The notes beneath the pieces are model-generated. The model was not told the DNA's origin and searched no databases. It saw only the letters and a list, made by a program, of their open reading frames with translations. This document shows, piece after piece, positions 53,783 through 60,930 of a stretch of DNA of 64,000 nucleotides. How positions within the stretch are numbered: the first letter of the stretch is position 1; each line of letters starts with the position of its first letter. Both the position numbers and the translations under genes were made by a program. The stretch comes from an uncultured Clostridia bacterium (lineage in GTDB: Bacteria; Bacillota; Clostridia; Saccharofermentanales; Saccharofermentanaceae), in contig CAMNGC010000011.1 of the NCBI GenBank assembly GCA_946537885.1, forward strand, positions 1 to 64,000, in the 5' to 3' direction.

Positions 53783-56079
53783 AACCGTTAAAGAGGGAAG
53801 AAAAACATAGTATCCTTTACTATCTTTCAAGACTGGTGTCCAACAGATTCTTTATACTGAGCCTTCTTTTCTGCATTGTAGGTGCGATAATTCTTGTAAG
53901 AACCGCATCGCTGCAGTTCTCCGGCTATCAAAAGACTCTTTCTGAGTCGTCTGAAGGTGTAGCACGTCAGTATACCGTGGCGGCACCCAGAGGCGACATT
54001 GTTGACCGTAACGGTGTATTGTTGGCCGGTTCTCAGGCGGTAAACACCGTGATGATAACCAATGCCGGTCTTGATGACGACCGTCTCAACGCGCTCTGTC
54101 TTGAGTTGAGTTATCTTTTCGATACATATAATTGTATATCTATCGCTGATCTGGATGATTATTTTAAGGTCCAGCCATTTGAATTCCTTAAAGAGGAAGA
54201 TGATATAAGGCTTTGGCAGACGAATCGTAATCTTTTTAATCTTACGGATTATACGGAAGGCATCATTGTAACTTTCTCCGATAATTATGTTAAGACGGAT
54301 CCGCAAGTGTTTTTTCTTTATCTGAGACATAAGTTCAATATCGATGAGAATTATACGGAAGATGAGGCATACAGGATCATCAGGATCAGATATCAGATCT
54401 TCCAGGATAATTGGTCTTTCTTAAACGGCGCACCCGTAAAGATCGCAACTGATGTTCCGGATGAGCTGATCACTGTCTTTAATGAGCAGAATTACCACTA
54501 TGAGGGCATAATCAGCGCAAGAGAGTACAGGAGAACCTATTCTCCATTGGCTCAGCTTTCCTGCCATGTTGTAGGTTATGTAGGAAATATCTCTCAAGAA
54601 TCCCTTGCGACATTGCAGAAATTCGGCTATAGCAATGAGGACCTTGTCGGTCAGTCCGGAGTTGAGTCTCAGATGGAGAGATATCTGCATGGCGTAAGCG
54701 GAACGGCAACCTATAATACATGGACTGAAGACGGGGCTGACGGAGTCTATTTCCCGGCCTCCTACGGTGTTGATCCTGTACCCGGTGCGACTGTACAGCT
54801 GACTATTGATTCTGATCTTCAGAGAGTCGGAATTGAAGCTTTAAAGCAATATATAGAAGATGCCGCAGAATACGAACGTCAGGAACAGACAGGCTATAAG
54901 ACTGCAAATGCGGGGGCTTTCGTTATGATGGATGTTAACAGCGGGGCAGTTCTTGCTATGGGCTCATATCCGAACTTTGATCCCAATGATTTTATTCTCG
55001 CCATGTATAATGATGTTCAAGCTGAAGAACAGTTGGAATACTACCTTGGATTAAATGAATATGAAGATATAACTGCTGAGGACATGCCTTTGTGGAATAG
55101 AGCGATTATGTCACAATACGCTCCCGGTTCTACTTTTAAGATGTGTACGGCGCTGGCAGGCCTGGAGGCTCATGTTATAACACCAGATTCAAACTGGATC
55201 AAATGCGAGAGCCCGGTAGATATCGGCGGATGGACTTTCCGCTGTCTTGAGTTCCCGACGACAGGTCACGGTACATTGGATCTTTATTCGGCTATCGCTC
55301 AGTCAGATAATATCTATTTTATGCAGTTGGGTGTTCAGACCGGTATCGACAGGATAGACGACATGGGTGAGATGATGGGACTTGGTGAATTTACCGGTAT
55401 CGATCTCCCGGGTGAGATATGCGGCGTAAGAGCAAGCCGCGAGACCAAGAGGCTTCTTCATGAATCGGAATATGACAGGACCTGGTTCCCGGCCGATACT
55501 GCCCAGTCTTCCATCGGACAGTTTGATAACTGTTTTACTATCATGCAGTTGTGCAGATATACGGCAGCTATTGCAACAGGTGAGCTGGTAACACCTTATG
55601 TAATAGACAAGGTCACGGCGAATGACGGATCGATCCTTTACGAAGGCCAGCGTCCGGCGGAGCCCCTTGATATAAGCCCTACGAACCTTGATGCTGTCAG
55701 ATTCGGCATGAGGTGTGTAGTCACAGGTACCAGCTCCTGGACCGGTACGGCTCAAGATCAGTTTGAAGGATTTCCGATAGAAGTTGCTTGTAAGACCGGT
55801 ACTGCCGAGACAGGTTATGAGGAGATCAGAATGGAGTATTCCAACGGTCTCTTTGTATGCTACGCTCCCGCAGATGATCCTGAAGTCGCCATCGCTCTTG
55901 TTGTAGAGAGAGGTGAGTGGGGTTCTTCAACCGTTATCATTGCCAAGAAGCTTTTGGCGGCTTATTTCGGTGTTCCTTTGAGTCGCGCAGACGAGCTTGT
56001 TGAGAATTATCCTATTGCCGGAAATGTTCTTCAGCAGATCACGCCTACAGCAGCCGAGCCGGAAGATGTGATCGAATAG
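53767..56079 (+). CDS. mrdA: penicillin-binding protein 2 (elongation transpeptidase)
   Basis: A 770-residue class B PBP that crosslinks peptidoglycan during elongation. A membrane anchor (about 27-50) is followed by the pedestal domain (PRGDIVDRNGVLLA) and the transpeptidase domain with SxxK in PGSTFKM, SxN in SDNIYF, and KTGTAE. It overlaps mreD by 16 bp. A 36-residue-long acidic tail is not conserved in general. Confidence 0.95.
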   Translation: MADDLKPLKREEKHSILYYLSRLVSNRFFILSLLFCIVGAIILVRTASLQFSGYQKTLSESSEGVARQYTVAAPRGDIVDRNGVLLAGSQAVNTVMITNAGLDDDRLNALCLELSYLFDTYNCISIADLDDYFKVQPFEFLKEEDDIRLWQTNRNLFNLTDYTEGIIVTFSDNYVKTDPQVFFLYLRHKFNIDENYTEDEAYRIIRIRYQIFQDNWSFLNGAPVKIATDVPDELITVFNEQNYHYEGIISAREYRRTYSPLAQLSCHVVGYVGNISQESLATLQKFGYSNEDLVGQSGVESQMERYLHGVSGTATYNTWTEDGADGVYFPASYGVDPVPGATVQLTIDSDLQRVGIEALKQYIEDAAEYERQEQTGYKTANAGAFVMMDVNSGAVLAMGSYPNFDPNDFILAMYNDVQAEEQLEYYLGLNEYEDITAEDMPLWNRAIMSQYAPGSTFKMCTALAGLEAHVITPDSNWIKCESPVDIGGWTFRCLEFPTTGHGTLDLYSAIAQSDNIYFMQLGVQTGIDRIDDMGEMMGLGEFTGIDLPGEICGVRASRETKRLLHESEYDRTWFPADTAQSSIGQFDNCFTIMQLCRYTAAIATGELVTPYVIDKVTANDGSILYEGQRPAEPLDISPTNLDAVRFGMRCVVTGTSSWTGTAQDQFEGFPIEVACKTGTAETGYEEIRMEYSNGLFVCYAPADDPEVAIALVVERGEWGSSTVIIAKKLLAAYFGVPLSRADELVENYPIAGNVLQQITPTAAEPEDVIE

Positions 56080-56135
56080 CTCTCTCTTGTGAAATAGTCC
56101 AAATAATGAATTTACAGTTTGGTCACTCAAATTGG

Positions 56136-56164
56136 TTGATAATTATCGAAAACTCCCTTAAAAT
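56136..56164 (+). promoter_or_regulatory. promoter of the methylglyoxal-synthase-like gene
   Basis: TTGATA, a 17-bp spacer and TAAAAT, 30 bp before ATG 56195, with AAGGAGG in between. Confidence 0.7.
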
Positions 56165-56194
56165 TATTATGTAGGTTTTAAGGAGGTTAGTGCA

Positions 56195-56599
56195 ATGAAG
56201 ATTGTTCTTATGGCAGATAACAGGAAGAACGAACTATTGGTTAATTTCTGCATTGCATACCGCCCGCTCCTTATCAAGCATCAGCTTATCTCTGTTTATA
56301 ATACCGGTAAACTCTTAAGGGCCTCAGTTGATATTGAGGTCTCCGGTCTGTCTGTCGACTATTCAAGCGGTATTGAGCAGCTGGCGGCAAGAGCTCAGTT
56401 TAACGAGATCGACTGTGTTATATACCTGAGAGATGGCAGGGAAGAAGCAAGTTCAAAGTCCATCGAACTGCTTGATGTCTGTGACTATAACAATATCCCA
56501 TATGCCACGAATCTGGCGACTGCGGAGATACTTATCCTGGCCGTTGACCGGGGAGACCTCGATTGGCGTGAATGGCTTAAAGAATCCAAGGCACAGTAA
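56195..56599 (+). CDS. divergent methylglyoxal-synthase-like protein
   Basis: A 134-residue MGS-like domain. The order of family segments is kept: LMADNRKNELL, YNTGKLL, a VSGL loop, IDCVIYLRD, and IPYATNLATAE. Against the Escherichia coli enzyme several active-site positions change. The His of A-H-D is Ala, the SGPMGGD loop reads SGLSVDYSSG, and the P-H-D-P-D stretch carrying His98 and Asp101 is replaced by EEASSKS. Activity is therefore doubtful. The same domain also serves as a regulatory ligand-binding module in other proteins. AGGAGG precedes the ATG. Confidence 0.6.
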   Translation: MKIVLMADNRKNELLVNFCIAYRPLLIKHQLISVYNTGKLLRASVDIEVSGLSVDYSSGIEQLAARAQFNEIDCVIYLRDGREEASSKSIELLDVCDYNNIPYATNLATAEILILAVDRGDLDWREWLKESKAQ

Positions 56600-56626
56600 G
56601 TGCCTTTTATTTTGCGGTGAATAACT

Positions 56627-57283
56627 ATGACTATCAGGACTTTTCCATACGGACCTCTCGGGTCTAATCTTTATCTAATTGAGCATAATGACAGATATCT
56701 GGTCATCGATCCGGCTGTAAGGCCTGCGAAATGCGGCTTCGAGGAATATATCGGGAAAGTTGAGGCGATCATCATTACTCACGGTCATTTCGATCATATC
56801 CTTTTTGCCGATCTTTGGCAGCAGGAGGCTCAAAAGGCGTCTGAGAAAACCGTTCCTGTCTACATTCATAAGCTTGATATGCCGGCTTTAACTGACCCGC
56901 AGATCAATCTGTCATATGAATTCGGGTTAACTGATGTTGTCGCGGCAGATCCTTGCGATATTTATGATATTGACGGTCAGATCCTCCTCGGGGATGACTC
57001 AGACGGACTCAGAGTTAAGGTGATACATACTCCGGGACACAGCAGGGGCGAGGTATGTGTGGTTCTCGAGGAGATAAAGACCGGAAAGGCTCATATGTTT
57101 ACCGGTGATATGCTCTTTGCCGGTTCTGTCGGCCGTTCGGACTTTGATGGAAGTGATCCCGGTGACATGATGAAGTCGATAGAAGTCCTCAAATCTCTAG
57201 AAACTGACTATAAGATATATCCCGGTCATGGCCCGTCTACGACTCTGGAGTATGAGAAGAAGCATAATCCTTATTTTCTTTAA
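56627..57283 (+). CDS. metallo-beta-lactamase-fold hydrolase (glyoxalase II-like)
   Basis: A 218-residue cytoplasmic hydrolase. The dimetal site is complete: THGHFDH, the His in HTPGHSRGE, the Asp in FTGDMLF, and the last His in YPGHGP. The family includes glyoxalase II and persulfide dioxygenase-like proteins. It follows the methylglyoxal-synthase-like gene by 27 bp, so a role in methylglyoxal handling is attractive but unproven. Confidence 0.86.
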   Translation: MTIRTFPYGPLGSNLYLIEHNDRYLVIDPAVRPAKCGFEEYIGKVEAIIITHGHFDHILFADLWQQEAQKASEKTVPVYIHKLDMPALTDPQINLSYEFGLTDVVAADPCDIYDIDGQILLGDDSDGLRVKVIHTPGHSRGEVCVVLEEIKTGKAHMFTGDMLFAGSVGRSDFDGSDPGDMMKSIEVLKSLETDYKIYPGHGPSTTLEYEKKHNPYFL

Positions 57284-57330
57284 GATCCGCTGAGAACGAA
57301 TGATCATAAAAAGTCAAGTCTCTCGCGAAA

Positions 57331-57380
57331 ATTGTGTGCAATTGTGTGGTATTGTGCCTAATTGTGTGCAATTGTGAGAC
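57331..57380 (+). promoter_or_regulatory. phased ATTGTG decamer array, locus 3 (upstream of TadE/TadG-like cluster)
   Basis: Five ATTGTG units at an exact 10-bp period (57331, 57341, 57351, 57361, 57371). TATCAT at 57401-57406 lies 20 bp after the array and can act as the -10. TAGGAGG then precedes ATG 57437. Arrangement and orientation match loci 1 and 2. Confidence 0.8.
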
Positions 57381-57436
57381 ATTTCGCAGTCATTTCTGAA
57401 TATCATTTCCATATATCGATTAGGAGGTGACTGTTC

Positions 57437-57724
57437 ATGGGATCGACACTTGAGACTTCACTTGTGATATCAGCTGTACTGCTTCTTCTGACTTTTTTGA
57501 TCCTTGCGCCGCTTGATATATGCGGTGAATGCTTGGACTTAGGCAGAGACGGGAAGACAGAGCTTGATTATCAGCTGGAAAACTCTGAGATCATTACATC
57601 TCGCAGGGTCGGAGGCAGAGATGCATGGCTCACATCTCCGGAGATGCTCTGTACTTTTCTGACCGGTTTGTCTGAGAATTACAGGATCATCTACGGTTCG
57701 CTTACGGAGGTGGTCAATGATTAA
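57437..57724 (+). CDS. small TadE-like membrane protein
   Basis: A 95-residue protein starting [20 protein letters not shown], the pattern of TadE-type pseudopilins (G-S-x-T-L-E before a hydrophobic helix), with the Glu expected at position 5 of the mature form. The rest is short and without a recognised domain. It overlaps the next gene by 8 bp. First gene after the ATTGTG decamer array. Confidence 0.68.
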   Translation: MGSTLETSLVISAVLLLLTFLILAPLDICGECLDLGRDGKTELDYQLENSEIITSRRVGGRDAWLTSPEMLCTFLTGLSENYRIIYGSLTEVVND

Positions 57725-59087
57725 GCTCAGGAAAAGACCGGGACTTCATAAGCTGAATCGGCGCGGCAGTTCGACAATGTTCCTGGCGATAATACTTTCC
57801 GCCTTAATACTGATCGAATGCCTTTATCTCGCCATTTCAGTGGATATTGACCGGCGTTATGCCGTTAGACGCGGGATCAAGCTTCAGACTGATGCGATTC
57901 TTGCTGATTATGACAGAGAGCTCTTCAGATGCTACGGTATATATGCTTTCGATATAAAGGGAGTAGATGACAGCGTCTTTTGCAATACCCTTGAGACACA
58001 GGGGATATCTTCTCACGGCATGCTTAACATCAACGGATATTCGGCTTTTACTTATGATGAGATGCGTCGTGCTATATCTGTTTTCTATGCCTATAGGACA
58101 AGCGGGATCCTGACAGACAATATTCTCACTTTTTTCTCGGATGCGGATTCGGAGATCTTAAATGCCGATCTGGAGGAGTCTGTCAGAGAGTTTACTTCAA
58201 GTAAGGCCGCGGATTACCTGAGGAAACTGCTCAATGGAGGTAAGACGGTCACCAGTATTCTGGGATCTATCGGCAGGCTCTTTGATATAGACAGTCTTTC
58301 CCGTAAGATGGATGACTATAAAAACCTTATTAGCGGCATTAATGCGATGCTGGACGAAGATCCTGATTATACCGGAGACTTTGATATCGGCAGTCTGGCG
58401 GGTTTTGCAGATATTGCGGGAAATCTGTACGACTTGAATATGAGTGCTGCAGATATTACCGATGATTACCTTTTCAGGACGGCATCGTCTCATTATGGCG
58501 CTTATAACTTCGATACGGCCTTGGAAGGGGACTCGTGTATAAACGGGACACTTTTCGATGATCTGCACGCCGGAAACTATGCGGATGCTGAATATATACT
58601 GACGGGACTGGAAGGTGATAGGGCAGTTGACCGTACCAAACTCATGATCTTTCCTGCGGTTTATGGGATCGAATTAACCGGCGTTCTAAGAGACAGTGAG
58701 AAGATGGCGATAATTGAAGGGATCGCGGAAGTAATGTCTGCTGCTATATCACTTTTGTCGGTAGGGACTGTGGTTTTGCCGTCCTCTGTTTATAAGGCTG
58801 TAATAGTGGCCTTATATTCCGGCGTGCTTGCGTATCAGGATATGAAGGATCTTATGGATGGCGGCAGCATAGATATCATCCCCTTAGGAGATTATGCGTC
58901 ATTGTCACTCGGATATAGGGATTTTATCTTTATCTACCTGCATTTCTTGGGAAGAGAGAAGGTTCTCGATCGTATGGCGGATGTTTTAAGCCGAGACTAC
59001 GAAGGCTATTGTTCGGCTGTAACTATAACGGCAGGCTACGATCAGACCTCTTACAGTCAATATGCCACATATCAGCTCTATGAGTAG
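57717..59087 (+). CDS. TadG-like exported protein
   Basis: A 456-residue protein with a basic N terminus (RKRPGLHKLNRRGSSTMFLA), one hydrophobic helix (about 19-42) and a large, probably extracytoplasmic domain. The helix followed by a long acidic region resembles the putative Flp pilus/TadG proteins of Firmicutes. No domain can be assigned with confidence. Its position between two TadE-like genes supports a role in an assembled surface structure. Confidence 0.6.
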   Translation: MIKLRKRPGLHKLNRRGSSTMFLAIILSALILIECLYLAISVDIDRRYAVRRGIKLQTDAILADYDRELFRCYGIYAFDIKGVDDSVFCNTLETQGISSHGMLNINGYSAFTYDEMRRAISVFYAYRTSGILTDNILTFFSDADSEILNADLEESVREFTSSKAADYLRKLLNGGKTVTSILGSIGRLFDIDSLSRKMDDYKNLISGINAMLDEDPDYTGDFDIGSLAGFADIAGNLYDLNMSAADITDDYLFRTASSHYGAYNFDTALEGDSCINGTLFDDLHAGNYADAEYILTGLEGDRAVDRTKLMIFPAVYGIELTGVLRDSEKMAIIEGIAEVMSAAISLLSVGTVVLPSSVYKAVIVALYSGVLAYQDMKDLMDGGSIDIIPLGDYASLSLGYRDFIFIYLHFLGREKVLDRMADVLSRDYEGYCSAVTITAGYDQTSYSQYATYQLYE

Positions 59088-59110
59088 AAGTAGAAGGGGG
59101 AGGTGTGATC

Positions 59111-60148
59111 GTGAATAAAAAAGGCTCGGTAACGCTGGAGACGGCTATATCTTTTTCGATCGTGCTGATACTTGTTGTAAGTATAATCAACTGTATGACC
59201 GTTTACAGGACCGATCTGCTTATGCAGAGATCAGTATCGGAATCGTGCGAGAAATTCTCGGTCTTTGCGCCTATGTCGATCACGGCCTCGGATATGTTAT
59301 ATACGATGATCAATGCCGTTCCCGAATCCGAGAAAGGCGAATTCGAGTCTGAAGCAGCAGAGCTGATCGCGGGGGCATCAGGACTGATATCCGGCATCGA
59401 TTCTTCTACAGGCTATAATCTGATCGAGATGATCCTGGACGGATCTTTCGGAAGGATAATGCGGGATGATATCGCAGCAGGATATGCATCGCGTAATGGC
59501 GGATCAGACTTCGGAGGTCCGGATTCAATAGGGGTTGACTATGATATATCGGAGGATCACAGCGTTATCGAAGTTACGGTGACTTACAAAGTGACGACGA
59601 TCGTCGGAGTAAGGACCAGATCGATCTACTCTGTAATCCCCTTATACGGGGATTGGTCATTGCTGCTTAATCCGGAGGAAGGAGAAACTGAGACAGATAA
59701 TATCTGGACTGCAACCAATTTTGACAGGGGAGATTATTTCAGAGAAGAATATGGAGCCAATATGCCCAAGACATTCCCTGTGATCGATTATTATGAGGAC
59801 GGATATGTGGGATCGATCGCAAGTATTGACCTTACGTCACCCTGGTATCTGACTGATCCGGACAACATTGACGTGCGAATCGGACGTGAGATCGATGCTC
59901 TGGCAGAATTTAGCGGTGCGGATGTCAATATCCACGGGGAGCGCTATGTTGTTGGAGGGGAAGATATAGTCGGAAGAACGCTTACCCTGATAATACCGGA
60001 GAATTCATCAGACGAAGCAGTAGATAATCTTGCGGCAAATATTGAATATGCTGCCTCCCGCGGTGTCGATGTGAATATTATAAGAGACGGAGTATCATCA
60101 AGGTATTCAAGCTTTAGCGGCACAGGCGGTGGTGATGGAACAAGTTAG
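59111..60148 (+). CDS. TadE-like pseudopilin with large C-terminal domain
   Basis: A 345-residue protein with NKKGSVTLETAISFSIVLIL at the N terminus, a clear TadE-type signal: basic residues, G-S-V-T-L-E, then a hydrophobic helix (about 11-30). The rest (about 35-340) is exported, acidic, and ends in a Gly/Ser tail. The start is GTG 59111, seven bases after GAGG, rather than the GTG two codons earlier. No prepilin peptidase or Tad ATPase gene lies in the window. Confidence 0.7.
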   Translation: MNKKGSVTLETAISFSIVLILVVSIINCMTVYRTDLLMQRSVSESCEKFSVFAPMSITASDMLYTMINAVPESEKGEFESEAAELIAGASGLISGIDSSTGYNLIEMILDGSFGRIMRDDIAAGYASRNGGSDFGGPDSIGVDYDISEDHSVIEVTVTYKVTTIVGVRTRSIYSVIPLYGDWSLLLNPEEGETETDNIWTATNFDRGDYFREEYGANMPKTFPVIDYYEDGYVGSIASIDLTSPWYLTDPDNIDVRIGREIDALAEFSGADVNIHGERYVVGGEDIVGRTLTLIIPENSSDEAVDNLAANIEYAASRGVDVNIIRDGVSSRYSSFSGTGGGDGTS

Positions 60149-60167
60149 TGGCGAAAGATATATTTTA

Positions 60168-60196
60168 TTGTTTTTATAGGCAAGTTAGGTTAGAAT
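60168..60196 (+). promoter_or_regulatory. possible promoter before the small membrane gene
   Basis: TTGTTT, a 17-bp spacer and TAGAAT, 33 bp before the TTG start. The -35 is weak. Confidence 0.4.
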
Positions 60197-60228
60197 TGTA
60201 TGGATTATGTTCTGGAGGCATATGTGCA

Positions 60229-60462
60229 TTGAAGAATAATACTTCGGTAAGAAAACCGTCGCTTGCATATTCCAACAGCGGAAGAAAGCTCGGAAGCGAG
60301 CTGTCCGTCGGAGATACATTACGTAAAGCAAAGAGAAATCTTTTCGCCAGAAGGTGCATTCTCGCTATTTTGGCTGTGTCATTGATTACGGCAGTAGTTG
60401 CGGCTATCGTCTTAGGTTATGCGGACGGACTTATCGATAGTTTCTATGGCATGATGGGATAA
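60229..60462 (+). CDS. small single-pass membrane protein
   Basis: A 77-residue hypothetical protein with a basic N-terminal half (KNNTSVRKPS ... KAKRNLFARR) and one hydrophobic helix (about 42-62), so the basic part should face the cytoplasm. The start is TTG 60229, 11 bases after GGAGG, because upstream in-frame codons lack a site. An overlapping five-codon frame (ATG 60222 to TAA 60239) is an alternative first translation. No family was recognised. Confidence 0.55.
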   Translation: MKNNTSVRKPSLAYSNSGRKLGSELSVGDTLRKAKRNLFARRCILAILAVSLITAVVAAIVLGYADGLIDSFYGMMG

Positions 60463-60470
60463 GACGGAAT

Positions 60471-60920
60471 ATGGGGATCGGTGATACGGAACGAGACCAT
60501 TTGGAGCCCGAGATCTGCAGTGGATTCTCGGAAGATGAGCGGAAAGCTCTTGAAAGCCTCTATCAGGCTATACTGACGCTCGAGTCGGTAGATGAGATGC
60601 ATAAATTTTTCGCTGATCTTTGTTCTTATAACGAGATCTGTTCCATGATGCACAGATGGCAGATATTGCTTCGTATTCATGAGGGCAAGAGTTATGAGGA
60701 GATCATTAAGGAACTTGCTCCCAAGAACTTGCCAAACGACGGTAACAGTGCTGTCAAGTGCGAGGGCAGAAGCACTCGCAAAGGCAAAGGCAGAAGCGGT
60801 ACTTCCGTAAGCTCCACGACCATATCACGAGTCAAGAACTGTTATGTAAAAGCTGATGGCGGATATAGAACAGCTCTTCGACGACTTGAGAGTAAAAATG
60901 AAATAAGAAATGATATATGA
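60471..60920 (+). CDS. TrpR-superfamily YerC/YecD-like DNA-binding protein
   Basis: A 149-residue relative of the YerC/YecD proteins, which are about 100 residues and carry a TrpR-type helix-turn-helix. Conserved segments are LYQAILTLESVDEMHKFFADLC, the NEI of TYNEI-like SYNEICSMMHRW, and TTISRVKNC of the recognition helix. Between the first HTH helix (EEIIKELA, 76-83) and VSSTTISRVK (113-122) there is an insertion of about 30 basic, Ser/Gly/Lys-rich residues that widens the turn. DNA binding may be changed. A ribosome site is not obvious. secA follows after 10 bp. Confidence 0.82.
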   Translation: MGIGDTERDHLEPEICSGFSEDERKALESLYQAILTLESVDEMHKFFADLCSYNEICSMMHRWQILLRIHEGKSYEEIIKELAPKNLPNDGNSAVKCEGRSTRKGKGRSGTSVSSTTISRVKNCYVKADGGYRTALRRLESKNEIRNDI

Positions 60921-60930
60921 GGTGAGTTAA

